From IMG/VR virus record IMGVR_UViG_3300048916_000052, positions 1-38,970 of that record: a DNA stretch of 38,970 nt, one strand, 5' to 3'. Each line of letters opens with the position of its first letter. The stretch's first letter is position 1. A program made the translations under genes and the position numbers. The DNA comes from a virus. Below are positions 7,274 to 14,571 of the stretch, one piece after another. Below the pieces are notes generated by a model. The model was not told the DNA's origin, did no database searches, and worked only from the letters and a program-made list of their open reading frames with translations.

Positions 7274-7381
7274 TTGCTGAGGTTACTGACGTTGCTGACG
7301 TCTTATAGACACGTCAGCAACATCAGAAAGTCAGCAAGAAGTCAGCAACAAAGTCAGCAAGAAGTCAGCCAAAGTCAGCAA
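7274..7381. repeat. Iteron-like repeat cluster, candidate replication origin
   Basis: The 8-mer GTCAGCAA occurs exactly at 7313, 7330, 7341, 7353 and 7374, with a one-mismatch copy at 7364. The reverse form TTGCTGAC lies at 7292, with one-mismatch copies at 7274 and 7283. The direct copies from 7330 on are spaced 10-12 bases, about one helical turn, and the inverted copies are 9 apart. The innermost pair forms a perfect 11-base inverted repeat, GTTGCTGACGT and ACGTCAGCAAC. The last copy includes the stop codon of the primase/helicase gene. Iterons next to a replication gene are a known origin arrangement; the origin call is inference. Confidence 0.68.
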
Positions 7382-9375
7382 GCGTCAAGATCATCGTCCG
7401 CTAAGTTAAGCCCAGCTTCGGTTCGGCGAATTACGCCAAATTCTTCCAACCTCAGCACAAGGGGTACCATGTTGCGTCTGAGTTTGCTCGGAAACTTCTT
7501 GACGATAGCGTCCAGCAACTGATCGTCAGTCACCACCTTGGTAGGCGATTCGTCAGTGATACGTTCGAAAATTGTAAGGATCTCCCGGTGCATGTCGTAC
7601 CGTGAATCCTCAAGATTCGCCAGCTTGCGGGGCCGCTTCGGCGTCTTGCTGACCTCTTTCTGTACCGCCTCGATCACGCACGTGGTTACATCGTCGCCTT
7701 CGTCATCCACACCGACGGTTACGCGCTTCAGTTCAAACCCGAAACTGGTTCCGGTTACGTCATCTCGCGATTTGGAAAGCATGGCGCCGTGCTCGAAACG
7801 GTCGCCCACCTTGTTCTTGAAGATCTCCATCACGAAATCGGCGCCCGCGAACAGGGCGGATGAGCCGCGCATGCCCTTGCTGTCTTCCTTGCCTGTGTGG
7901 TGTACGGCAAGCACCATCGCGCCTGTAGCGTGGCTGATGTCCTTGCACGCGGCGAGAAAAAGGCCCATGTCCTTCGCGCTGTTCTCATCCCCTGAATGGG
8001 AAGCGGCCATCGTGTCCAGGATAATCAGGCCGGCGGAACCGATGGCCTCTATCAGTTGTTTCGTGTCCGTCGATAGCAGGTTCGGTGCTGACGCGATGAT
8101 GTCGGGACGCGAACCGTCGGCGCAGACATGCTGGTCGTAGGCGTCCATGCGCTTCTTGATACCTTCGCGCGCTTCAGCCGCAACGTAGACGACACGGCAG
8201 TTGCTGACCTTGCGCCCTCGCCATTCAGCGCCACGCGCCACGCAAGCCGCCATGTCCAGCACGAAGAAAGTCTTCCCTGACCCTGACTGGCCATAGAGAA
8301 TGCCGACCTCAGCCTGCGGCAGTACGCCCTTGATGATCCACGGAGTGGAAAGGTAATTCTGTTTGTAGGAAGACCATTCGTGAACGGCGAACGGGTTAGC
8401 GGAGCCGTCGGCGCGCGGCTTGTGCTCGGCGGCAGGCGGCTGACCGAAGTCCTTCATCAGGCTGCGTACCGTCTCCGGCGCGCCATCCCTATGGCCGAAC
8501 GACTCCCATACGCGCCGCTGGTCGTCCGCGTCGTACTTCTCATGCGATTCGCTAAGCGCGGTCCAGAAGTCGAAACCCTCTTCGGATGCGTCGTACTGAT
8601 GATGCAGAATGCGCCCGGCGCGCAACCACCCATCGCGATCCGCCAGCGGGAGTTTCTCCAGCAGCCATCCGATCTGCGCGGGCGTCAGATCCGTGACTGG
8701 CTCTGCGTGCCCAGCGAAAGGATCATCGCTGCCCAGATGATCGCCAGACCTCGGTTCCACTTGTACGTTAGCGGCAACCCGCCACTTGCCTTGCGCAACG
8801 AGACCGGACGCAATGCGTTCGAATGCGTCAATAACCAGCCGAGCATGGCTGGCGTCGAGTTCGGGAAGCGCAGAGCGCGCGACGCTCCGAATACCGTCGT
8901 CCGTGAATCCATCAAACCATTGATACGGCTGTTCAGTGTCTGGGTGGATGTGGTAGGCCACCCACTGCTGGCCGTCCCCGAGAATCTCGACTTTGTGCTC
9001 ATTTTCGCCGTCCGTGTAGATAGCAGAAGTCATCTTCCGGAAGGGAGCATCCGAACGGAAGGGTACCAGAAACTTTGGATACAACCCCGTACGCGTCCAC
9101 AGGCCGGCCCCGAAGATCGCGTCGATCTCGTCCGACATCTGCTGCGCAACATCCGTGTCTAGGACATCTACATCGATGGCGGGAGTGTTGCGCGCATTCA
9201 CTCCGGCGCCGTGATTCGCGCGTCCGTTGCTGTACCACGCAACCACATCTTCCGCTGTCGTATTGTGGTTCGGCCAGTTCTTCAGATCCGGGCGCTTTGT
9301 CCCAGGCCTGATCGGCAAAACCGTATAGCCGAGCGCGACCAGCTGCTCGCCGTACTGTTTTAGAAATTGGGGCAT
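7375..9375 (-). CDS. Primase-polymerase / RepA-type helicase fusion, 666 aa
   Basis: This is probably the replication initiator and helicase-primase. The N-terminal ~200 residues resemble bifunctional primase-polymerase domains: VLPIRPGTKRPDLKNWP, an AIDVDVLD acidic metal site, and HKVEILGDGQQWVAYHIHP. A short middle region with GWLRAGRILHHQYDASEEGF resembles a PriCT-type domain. The C-terminal half is a RecA-fold RepA-like ATPase with Walker A GQSGSGKT at residues 362-369, Walker B LIILDTM, and an AVHHTGKEDSKGMRGSSAL sensor region. The start overlaps the AlpA-like stop (TGATG). Its 3' end carries an iteron copy, which fits a protein acting at the adjacent repeats. Confidence 0.88.
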   Translation of the reverse strand: MPQFLKQYGEQLVALGYTVLPIRPGTKRPDLKNWPNHNTTAEDVVAWYSNGRANHGAGVNARNTPAIDVDVLDTDVAQQMSDEIDAIFGAGLWTRTGLYPKFLVPFRSDAPFRKMTSAIYTDGENEHKVEILGDGQQWVAYHIHPDTEQPYQWFDGFTDDGIRSVARSALPELDASHARLVIDAFERIASGLVAQGKWRVAANVQVEPRSGDHLGSDDPFAGHAEPVTDLTPAQIGWLLEKLPLADRDGWLRAGRILHHQYDASEEGFDFWTALSESHEKYDADDQRRVWESFGHRDGAPETVRSLMKDFGQPPAAEHKPRADGSANPFAVHEWSSYKQNYLSTPWIIKGVLPQAEVGILYGQSGSGKTFFVLDMAACVARGAEWRGRKVSNCRVVYVAAEAREGIKKRMDAYDQHVCADGSRPDIIASAPNLLSTDTKQLIEAIGSAGLIILDTMAASHSGDENSAKDMGLFLAACKDISHATGAMVLAVHHTGKEDSKGMRGSSALFAGADFVMEIFKNKVGDRFEHGAMLSKSRDDVTGTSFGFELKRVTVGVDDEGDDVTTCVIEAVQKEVSKTPKRPRKLANLEDSRYDMHREILTIFERITDESPTKVVTDDQLLDAIVKKFPSKLRRNMVPLVLRLEEFGVIRRTEAGLNLADDDLDAC

Positions 9376-9557
9376 CAGGCTACCTCGGAACGCAGATCCT
9401 TTTGCACCTGTACCCAGGCGTTGATTTCCTTGTCATCCCAAAACACGCGCCCGCCTACGCGAACGGGCTTTGGGAAATCGGAACGCTGCATCAGCAGGTA
9501 GAGCGTAGAGCGCGCAACAGGAACGAGCGACAGCACATCAGAAACGGGAATAAGCAT
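9375..9557 (-). CDS. AlpA / excisionase-type DNA-binding protein, 60 aa
   Basis: The protein starts MLIPVSDVLSLVPVARSTLY and continues with LMQRSDFPKPVRVGGRVFWD and KEINAWVQ. This is the winged helix-turn-helix layout of AlpA and MerR-like excisionase proteins, in which the first helices bind DNA and RVGGRVFW forms the wing. ATG 9557 has GGAG 8-10 bases upstream. It is coupled to the replication gene by a TGATG overlap, so regulation of replication or of that operon is likelier than excision, given that no integrase is present in the genome. Confidence 0.85.
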   Translation of the reverse strand: MLIPVSDVLSLVPVARSTLYLLMQRSDFPKPVRVGGRVFWDDKEINAWVQVQKDLRSEVA

Positions 9558-9650
9558 AATTCAGACTCCTTCGGACAGTTTCGTACAGAATAGGCGGAAT
9601 TCATCCCGCCTCGTCCAAGCATCCTACACCCGACCCGCGAACCACGCAAT

Positions 9651-9675
9651 AGAAAAAGCCCGCATTGCGCGGGCT
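9651..9675 (-). terminator. Rho-independent terminator of the accessory operon
   Basis: Read on the minus strand, AGCCCGC, a GCAAT loop and GCGGGCT form a 7-base GC-rich stem followed by five T. It lies 32 bases after the stop of the 9708-10112 gene and separates the accessory operon from the AlpA/replication unit. Confidence 0.82.
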
Positions 9676-9707
9676 CTGAAAACAACAAAGGAGACGGGGC
9701 TAGTGTA

Positions 9708-10112
9708 TCACGATCCGCGATCAGCGAGAAGCGCGCTCAACACTTTTGCTGCTGTCTGTAGATGCACATAGTCAACAGGGGTAGACGAGCCATTGCGACC
9801 GTTGTGGGCCGGGAATGTCGATCCTCGCGCGATCAAATGTTTAATCGCTTCGCGCTGCTCATCCGTCAGAGTCACCGCTTTCGGCTCGCTGGCGGGGTGG
9901 GTGTAGAGTTTCGTGCCCTTCTCAACGTCGCGTAGCCAACGCAGTTTGTAATTGCGGTGATAGCTTCCGTTCGTCCATGACTCGACTTCCGCCACCGCTC
10001 CGGTAGTCAGCGCATCAACGGCTGGCGCGGCGCGCTCTTCGCAGGAATATTCAGCATGTGTGACTCCGCAAGCTGGACAGCCAATTCTTGTGTTGTGCTT
10101 GAACATGCTCAT
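9708..10112 (-). CDS. Hypothetical protein with a repeated phage module, 134 aa
   Basis: ATG 10112 overlaps the preceding stop (ATGA); an in-frame ATG two codons later is equally possible. Near the N-terminus are CPACG and YSCEE, a possible metal site. The segment DALTTGAVAEVESW followed by GTKLYTHPA also occurs in the upstream 210-aa protein as DALTTGAVAWIQHR and GTKFFLHPA, so the two share a module. The C-terminal part (LTDEQREAIKHLIARG onward) is a helical segment of a type common at the end of such phage proteins. Function is unknown. Confidence 0.72.
   Translation of the reverse strand: MSMFKHNTRIGCPACGVTHAEYSCEERAAPAVDALTTGAVAEVESWTNGSYHRNYKLRWLRDVEKGTKLYTHPASEPKAVTLTDEQREAIKHLIARGSTFPAHNGRNGSSTPVDYVHLQTAAKVLSALLADRGS
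9991..10016. repeat. 26-base direct repeat, copy 1
   Basis: These 26 bases recur exactly at 10608-10633. A shorter copy beginning GGTAGTCAGCGCATC lies at 10466-10480. All three encode the DALTTGAV/DALTT segment on the minus strand, consistent with duplication or recombination of a coding module between two neighbouring genes. Confidence 0.8.
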
Positions 10113-10741
10113 TTCTTTTCTCCATTCGCATCGACGGCTTGCTTAGATAGCGGACGCCATTTGTATGATCCGATAGCCTCGATCAATCCTTGTGCCTCAG
10201 GACGAATCCACAGTGGTTCGCCCGTGGCACTCCATGCCTCGCCCCCGTTCAGCTTCGAACCGGGCCTGTTTCGCACAAGTTCGACAAAGGCGCGCTCTTC
10301 ATCCGTCAGCGCGGGCGCTGCATTGGCTCGCGGGGATGCGGCGAGCATGTCCTGCCAATTTTTCACACCGTAGGCAAGTCCGAACCCGTCAATATGAGTC
10401 CCATACGCAGCCTCCAGCATTTCACGCGTCGGCTCAATTGGCACCAGCTTCCATCCTTCGGGCGCGGTAGTCAGCGCATCGACGGCTGGCGCTTCCGGCG
10501 AGGGGGCGGGGTGGAGAAAGAACTTCGTGCCGTGCGGCAAGTCTTCCAGACGCTTGCATTCCCCGAGCGTGTCGAGAAATACTTGACCGTCGCGATGCTG
10601 AATCCACGCCACCGCTCCGGTAGTCAGCGCATCGATAGTGGCAAGTGCGGCGCGGGCTTGCCACGCAGACCACAACCCGCATGACCGGCCTTCCCTATGG
10701 GCCTTCTCAAGCCAAGCGTCAAACTGTTCTCGTTCATCCAT
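10109..10741 (-). CDS. Hypothetical modular phage protein, 210 aa
   Basis: The start is ATG 10741 with an AAGGAG a few bases upstream. The sequence is modular: an N-terminal FDAWLEKAHREGRSCGLWSA segment, a DALTTGAVAWIQHRDG block ending in GTKFFLHPAP, then EGWKLVPIEPTREMLEAAY and a C-terminal LTDEERAFVELVRNRP block. Such mosaic proteins are frequent in accessory regions of proteobacterial phages and have no established function. It lies between the outer-membrane-barrel gene and the related 134-aa gene. Three copies of a DNA repeat inside and after it point to recombination. Confidence 0.75.
   Translation of the reverse strand: MDEREQFDAWLEKAHREGRSCGLWSAWQARAALATIDALTTGAVAWIQHRDGQVFLDTLGECKRLEDLPHGTKFFLHPAPSPEAPAVDALTTAPEGWKLVPIEPTREMLEAAYGTHIDGFGLAYGVKNWQDMLAASPRANAAPALTDEERAFVELVRNRPGSKLNGGEAWSATGEPLWIRPEAQGLIEAIGSYKWRPLSKQAVDANGEKK
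10608..10633. repeat. 26-base direct repeat, copy 2
   Basis: Exact match of 9991-10016, 617 bases away. A partial copy sits between them at 10466-10480. It falls in the reading frame of the 210-aa protein. Confidence 0.8.
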
Positions 10742-10742
10742 A

Positions 10743-11390
10743 TCAGAATCTCCTTTTTATCTCGATCACGTCCGCATCGTTCCACAGTGGCGGAACGTTC
10801 TGACGCGCGCTGTTAAACCGCATGAAGTAGTGCCGGTAATTCACTGACCACTTGCCGTCACCCACGGACACACCCACGACAGGGGCAACGTGCCAACCAG
10901 TGGCCGACAGTGACAGGTTCTGTGTCGGCGCATCACTGACCGTCCAGCCCTGCACCTGTTCGCTCCACGTGGACCGGTAGACGTACGTGCCGGCTTCCGC
11001 ACCGAACCGCCAGCCGCCATACCACCGGTAAGGCTCGACAGTCAGCGCGACGCCCTGCGCGCGGCCTGATCCAGTGTAGTACGCCGTGTGCTTCGTTGTA
11101 TGCGCCGCGTAGTCGGCGTCCGACGTGTCGCACTGGCAGGAGGCAACAGCACGGCCCAGGTTCACGTAGTCCGCGTGCCAGTCCACGCCCCAGGCGCCGC
11201 GCGAGACGAGAGCGCCCGTCACGCCAACCGAGTACTCCGGCGCGATCGTCGTCAAGTCGTGTTGCATGCGCTGCTGATACCAGCGTCCTTCAACCGTCTC
11301 GTAAGACGTGAGGCCGGCTCCCGCTTCGTACTCAAACCACGAAGCGTGGGCAGCGACTGGCAGGGCAAGAAGCAGGAGAAGGGATTTCAT
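10743..11390 (-). CDS. Secreted outer-membrane beta-barrel-like protein, 215 aa
   Basis: The protein begins with a clear signal peptide (MKSLLLLLALPVAAHA, cut likely after residue 16). It continues in alternating aromatic/polar strands (WFEYEAGAGLTSYETVEG, YRWYGGWRFGAEAGTYVYR, WSVNYRHYFMRF) and ends in a C-terminal Phe, as outer-membrane barrels usually do. Two cysteines (SCQC) sit in a probable loop. ATG 11390 overlaps the XRE stop (ATGA). Phage-encoded barrels such as the Lom family are known to alter the host surface; a role in surface change or superinfection exclusion is inference. It could also be a periplasmic beta protein. Confidence 0.78.
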   Translation of the reverse strand: MKSLLLLLALPVAAHASWFEYEAGAGLTSYETVEGRWYQQRMQHDLTTIAPEYSVGVTGALVSRGAWGVDWHADYVNLGRAVASCQCDTSDADYAAHTTKHTAYYTGSGRAQGVALTVEPYRWYGGWRFGAEAGTYVYRSTWSEQVQGWTVSDAPTQNLSLSATGWHVAPVVGVSVGDGKWSVNYRHYFMRFNSARQNVPPLWNDADVIEIKRRF

Positions 11391-11608
11391 TTCAGTCTCG
11401 GTTTATCGGAAAGCCCCAACAGGAAGTCGGCGGATACGTTCAGCGCTTGGCACAACTTCGTCAGCATCTCCCGGCTCGGATCGCGCTTGTCCAGGCGCAG
11501 ACCGGAGATGGTAGAGGAACTAGTCCCAGTCGCGCGGGCTAGGGCGTTGGTCCGCATCTCCGCTCTGCTTTGCGCCTTCATCAGCCGCACCCCGAATGTG
11601 TCTTGCAT
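11387..11608 (-). CDS. XRE/Cro-type helix-turn-helix regulator, 73 aa
   Basis: The protein has a standard XRE fold: NALARATGTSSSTISGLRLD holds the recognition helices, followed by SREMLTKLCQALNVSADFLL and a GLSDKP end. ATG 11608 is chosen over a TTG two codons earlier because AGGAGA lies 6 bases upstream of the ATG. It overlaps the barrel gene by ATGA. The first 89 bases of its gene also encode the end of a 64-aa protein in another frame. It is a candidate repressor for the GCA-N2-TGC operator boxes found at the phage promoters, but that link is only inferred. Confidence 0.85.
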   Translation of the reverse strand: MQDTFGVRLMKAQSRAEMRTNALARATGTSSSTISGLRLDKRDPSREMLTKLCQALNVSADFLLGLSDKPRLK

Positions 11609-11714
11609 TTTCAATCTCCTGAATCGCTTCTGTAAGCAGTTTTGCTCGGCGATGGTTGCCGTTCATGTCGGCCCAAAGAGCCTCATCCAGTAACCGTTTA
11701 CAAAGATCGTTCAT
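11520..11714 (-). CDS. Small helical protein, 64 aa, overlapping the XRE gene
   Basis: ATG 11714 overlaps the upstream stop (ATGA). The product begins MNDLCKRLLDEALWADMNGN and contains HRRAKLLTEAIQEIENARHI, an amphipathic helix, then a polar tail. The last ~30 codons are read in a different frame from the start of the XRE regulator. The N-terminal half looks like genuine protein and the coupling is good, but the long overlap is unusual and the polar tail may be poorly constrained. No family is recognised. Confidence 0.55.
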   Translation of the reverse strand: MNDLCKRLLDEALWADMNGNHRRAKLLTEAIQEIENARHIRGAADEGAKQSGDADQRPSPRDWD

Positions 11715-11986
11715 GAGCACGCCTTATAGTGTTGGCACTTCGCGCATGCTTCGGCCAGATCCCCGCGACGCAGTTCGGGAAGCGGTTTATGGCGTTTGCG
11801 TTTGCCGATAAGCGCTGCCGCCTTCTCGATCCTGCCAGCCAGTTCGCTACTCGCTTTCCGGTTGTTCGGCGGATCGTACGACAGCTGGTAGAGAAGCGAG
11901 AGCGACGTTTCCGCGTGCGCCGCCAGTTCTCGCTTCTCGTCAATCGTTGATTCCTTCATCCAGATCTTGAATTTTCCTATCGCCAT
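11711..11986 (-). CDS. Putative Cro/YdaS-like DNA-binding protein, 91 aa
   Basis: ATG 11986 overlaps the preceding stop (TGATG), and GGGGG lies just upstream. The central segment DEKRELAAHAETSLSLLYQL with KASSELAGRIEKAAALIGKR matches the layout of small Cro/YdaS-type regulators, where AAHAETSLSLLYQL would hold the helix-turn-helix. The C-terminal CAKCQHYKAC has three cysteines that could bind a metal. It is the second gene from a strong promoter at 12169-12197, an appropriate place for a regulator. The DNA-binding role is inferred from sequence pattern, not proven. Confidence 0.65.
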   Translation of the reverse strand: MAIGKFKIWMKESTIDEKRELAAHAETSLSLLYQLSYDPPNNRKASSELAGRIEKAAALIGKRKRHKPLPELRRGDLAEACAKCQHYKACS

Positions 11987-12147
11987 CAAATCCCCCTATC
12001 CTCAAATTCCTTCCTGTTACGACGTTCAAAGCGACGCGCCCACTCGTCGCGCTCTTTCTTCAGTAGTACTTCGCGGATCATGGCGAAGATGCACAGCATG
12101 CCAACCGCTGCGCATCCCACGATCAGACTGATTGATGTGTCGTCCAT
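11986..12147 (-). CDS. Single-span membrane protein, 53 aa
   Basis: The start is ATG 12147 with a strong AGGAGG; the longer frame to 12192 would begin within the promoter. It encodes MDDTSISLIVGCAAVGMLCI, FAMIREV and then a highly charged KKERDEWARRFERRNRKEFE tail. This is a single N-terminal membrane helix with a cytoplasmic basic tail. It is the first gene of the minus accessory operon. No family is recognised. Such small membrane proteins in phage regulatory operons often act on host membranes, which is inference here. Confidence 0.72.
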   Translation of the reverse strand: MDDTSISLIVGCAAVGMLCIFAMIREVLLKKERDEWARRFERRNRKEFEDRGI

Positions 12148-12168
12148 ATTTCCTCCTGACGTGAACAG

Positions 12169-12197
12169 ACTATAGCAAATGCGAAACAGCAATGCAA
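12169..12197 (-). promoter_or_regulatory. Promoter of the shared box class, accessory operon
   Basis: On the minus strand TTGCAT (12197-12192), a 17-base gap and TATAGT (12174-12169) form a good promoter. Its box TTTCGCATTTGCTATAGT keeps the GCA-N2-TGC arms. It drives the 12147-9708 operon. Confidence 0.8.
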
Positions 12198-12210
12198 GTG
12201 CAAAAAGACC

Positions 12211-12239
12211 TTGACAGCGAAATTTTCCGCGACTAAATT
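12211..12239 (+). promoter_or_regulatory. Divergent sigma70 promoter for the DNA-metabolism operon
   Basis: TTGACA (12211-12216), a 17-base gap and TAAATT (12234-12239) stand 36 bases before the 12276 start. It lacks the TTTTGCAATTGC box, so it may be controlled differently from its divergent neighbour, whose -35 is only 13 bases away. Confidence 0.72.
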
Positions 12240-12275
12240 ACGAACCGCAGTCACCCACCAACCAAGGAGATACAA

Positions 12276-12740
12276 ATGTCATTGGAAGAAGCGCTTAACC
12301 GTAATACCGAAATGCTTGAACGACTGTGCTCGATCATGGGCGCTGTTCCGTTTCGCGCTCCCGATCCGCAAGGTTATGGTACGAACTATGGCGATGCAAT
12401 GAAGCAACTCCCGTCAGGTTCGCCGGAAAAGATCGCAGAGAACATCCAGCGCGAAATCGATGAAGCAAAGGAAGAAGTCCCAAACGAACAGACGAAATCC
12501 TCGCCCGCTACCGATACTTCGCCGCCTTCCTCGAACGAATCGCAAGCGGTGACTTACGATGACGTTAAGGCCGTCACCATCGCCGTTAGCAAGATCGACA
12601 AGGCGAAGGCAGTCGCAGGCCTCGCGCGGTTCGGTGCAAAGAACGCGAAGGAGTTGCAGGAAACCCAGTGGTCCGACTACGTGGTCTACATGAAGCGTGT
12701 CGCAGCAGGCGAGATCGATCCGGAGTCGTCGCATGAGTGA
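12276..12740 (+). CDS. Hypothetical protein, first gene of DNA-metabolism operon, 154 aa
   Basis: ATG 12276 has AAGGAG 7 bases upstream. The N-terminus (MSLEEALNRNTEMLERLCSI) is helical. A low-complexity middle holds the TKSSPATDTSPPSSNES linker. The C-terminal TYDDVKAVTIAVSKIDKAKA plus VAGLARFGAKNAKELQ resembles the small helical domain often found in phage proteins encoded before a DUF2800 nuclease. It overlaps that gene by 8 bases. A role as a recombination or single-strand-binding accessory is plausible from context but not shown. Confidence 0.75.
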   Translation: MSLEEALNRNTEMLERLCSIMGAVPFRAPDPQGYGTNYGDAMKQLPSGSPEKIAENIQREIDEAKEEVPNEQTKSSPATDTSPPSSNESQAVTYDDVKAVTIAVSKIDKAKAVAGLARFGAKNAKELQETQWSDYVVYMKRVAAGEIDPESSHE

Positions 12741-13968
12741 CGAATACCACGCACTCGCAAGCCCCTCATCGTCCGCCAAATGGTTGAACTGCGCGAACTC
12801 GCTGGCAATGGAGATCGGCCAGCCAGGTGGCGACACGGGCGCCGCAGACCTGGGCACGGACAAGCACGAACTGCTGGCCCTGTGTCTGGAGTTTGGTAAA
12901 AACGCGGTGGACTACGCGGGCCACATTCTCAAGAAGGGTCACACGGTCAACAAGGAGCTTGCCGCCGACGTGCAGACCGTGATCGACAACGTCATGGAGC
13001 GCAAGCGCCATTATGAGTTGTTAGGCTGCACCGTCGAACTGCTGATCGAGAAGGACGTACCTATCGATCACATAACAGGTGAGGAAGGTGCCACAGGCCG
13101 TGTAGACGTTCGTCTGATTATCCGCTGGCCCGATGGTCACGCCACGAAGGACGTGATTGACGCAAAGTTTGGTTATCAGGAAGTGAAGGCCGAAGAGAAC
13201 TCACAACTTCTGATGTACGGTGCCGGTTCGATCGAAGAACTGTCGCTGACTGAAGAGTTCTCTGGAATCACGCTTGTAATCGATCAGCCGACACGCGGCG
13301 CACCCGATGAGTGGCCGACGACGCCGGAGCGCATCGCGGAGTTCGTGGAGTATGCGAAACCGCGCGCCGCCAAAGCGATTTTGATTCACAAGATGGCAGG
13401 CGAACGCGCGCTGAAGGAAGAGGACTTCGCGCCGGCAGAAAAGACCTGCCAATGGTGCAGGGCGAAGGCGGTTTGTCCTGCGCTAAAAGCAAAGGTTGAG
13501 GAAATCACTGAAGCGGGATTCGAAACATGTGAACCCGAACCGGTGCAACCGCTCGCGATAAGCATCGAACGCCTTGGCGCAATATTCGAGCATCTGGAGC
13601 TAGTAGAAGACTGGATCAAGGCGATCCGTGCACGCATCGAAGCGGAGGTCCTGAACGGTCGCCCGGTGCCCGGCGTGAAGGTAGTTGCAGGCAAGAGGGG
13701 GAATCGGGCATGGGCTTCCGAGGAAGAGGCGGAAGCGATGATGAAGAAGTTCAAGATGAAGCAGTATCAGATGTACAGCTTCAAGCTGTTAGGCCCGAAG
13801 CCGATTCTTGATGCGCTGAAGGATCAGCCGCGACGCCTGAAGCAGATCGAAGCACTGGTCGTGCAGCCCGCCGGCAAGCCCCATGTTGTTCTGGAGTCGG
13901 ACAAGCGTCCGGCGATTGAGATTACACCTGTCGAAGATGGCTTCGACACTGTTGATGAACTTTGTTAA
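12733..13968 (+). CDS. DUF2800-like, Cas4/PD-(D/E)XK nuclease, 411 aa
   Basis: ATG 12733 (MSDEYHALASPSSSAKWLNC) is preferred over a start at 12697 because the typical family opening HALASPSSSAKWLNC follows it and it overlaps the previous stop. The PD-(D/E)XK core is visible as VIDAKFGYQEV (Asp143, Lys145) followed by NSQLLMYGAG. A cysteine group TCQWCRAKAVC (Cys239, 242, 248) resembles the Fe-S-linked cysteines of Cas4-type exonucleases. The family accompanies DUF2815 and family A polymerases in many phages and is thought to act in recombination or replication-linked DNA processing. The exact substrate is unknown. Confidence 0.85.
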   Translation: MSDEYHALASPSSSAKWLNCANSLAMEIGQPGGDTGAADLGTDKHELLALCLEFGKNAVDYAGHILKKGHTVNKELAADVQTVIDNVMERKRHYELLGCTVELLIEKDVPIDHITGEEGATGRVDVRLIIRWPDGHATKDVIDAKFGYQEVKAEENSQLLMYGAGSIEELSLTEEFSGITLVIDQPTRGAPDEWPTTPERIAEFVEYAKPRAAKAILIHKMAGERALKEEDFAPAEKTCQWCRAKAVCPALKAKVEEITEAGFETCEPEPVQPLAISIERLGAIFEHLELVEDWIKAIRARIEAEVLNGRPVPGVKVVAGKRGNRAWASEEEAEAMMKKFKMKQYQMYSFKLLGPKPILDALKDQPRRLKQIEALVVQPAGKPHVVLESDKRPAIEITPVEDGFDTVDELC

Positions 13969-13980
13969 GGAGATTTGAAA

Positions 13981-14568
13981 ATGGGTACTATCGTTCAACT
14001 GAAGCACGTCCGCATCGCGTTCATCGATGATCTGTTCGAACCGGGTCAGTATGAAGGCAAGGGTGATTTCCGCCATACCGCCACATTCATCGTGGAACCG
14101 GGTTCGGCAAACGACAAGGCGATTCAGGAAGCCATCACGAAGGAAGCTACCGCGATGTGGGGCAAGAAGGCGGACAGCATGCTCGAAGACATGCGCGGGA
14201 ACAAGAACAAGTTCTCGTACATGAAGAACAAGAAGGACAAGACGGGTGAAGTGTACGACGGTTTTGAGAACATGTTCGCACTGTCGGGTGTGCGCAAGCA
14301 GAAGGACGGCGCGCCCCTGTTCCTGCACAACGTGAAAGACCCGTCCACGGGCAAGGCGCAACGCCTGACGGGCAAGGAAGGCATCATCTACGCCGGTTGC
14401 TACGTGAATGCCAAGGTGGAGATGTGGGCGCAGGGCGGCACGTACAGCGGCATGCGTTGCGGCCTCCTGGGCGTGCAGTTTGACGGCCAAGGTGACAGCT
14501 TCGGCGGCGCGAGCCGCGCGACGGATGACGGCTTCGACGCAGTGGACGCGGAAGACGAATTGGCGTGA
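13981..14568 (+). CDS. DUF2815-like protein, probable ssDNA-binding, 195 aa
   Basis: ATG 13981 with AAGGAGA upstream is chosen over an in-frame TTG two codons earlier. The sequence shows typical DUF2815 pieces: GKGDFRHTATFIVEPGSAND near the start, KSMW-like AMWGKKADSM, DGAPLFLHNVKDPSTGKA, IYAGCYVNAKVEMWAQ and GMRCGLLGVQFDGQGDSF, with an acidic C-terminal tail (DAVDAEDELA). The beta-rich core plus acidic tail matches phage single-strand binding proteins. It lies between the nuclease and polymerase genes and is followed by a terminator-like hairpin that may set expression levels. Confidence 0.82.
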   Translation: MGTIVQLKHVRIAFIDDLFEPGQYEGKGDFRHTATFIVEPGSANDKAIQEAITKEATAMWGKKADSMLEDMRGNKNKFSYMKNKKDKTGEVYDGFENMFALSGVRKQKDGAPLFLHNVKDPSTGKAQRLTGKEGIIYAGCYVNAKVEMWAQGGTYSGMRCGLLGVQFDGQGDSFGGASRATDDGFDAVDAEDELA

Positions 14569-14571
14569 CGC

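Noticed and set aside
7274-7381. CRISPR-like repeat array
   Set aside because: Repeats are only 8 bases with 0-9-base gaps and include inverted copies, and no cas genes are present; iterons fit better.
9375-9557. Excisionase of an integrated prophage
   Set aside because: The AlpA-like protein is coupled to the replication gene, and no integrase or attachment site is seen anywhere in the circle.
12733-13968. CRISPR Cas4 adaptation protein
   Set aside because: It shares the nuclease and cysteine pattern, but the context (DUF2815-like protein, polymerase) and start match DUF2800 phage nucleases; no other cas gene or array is present.
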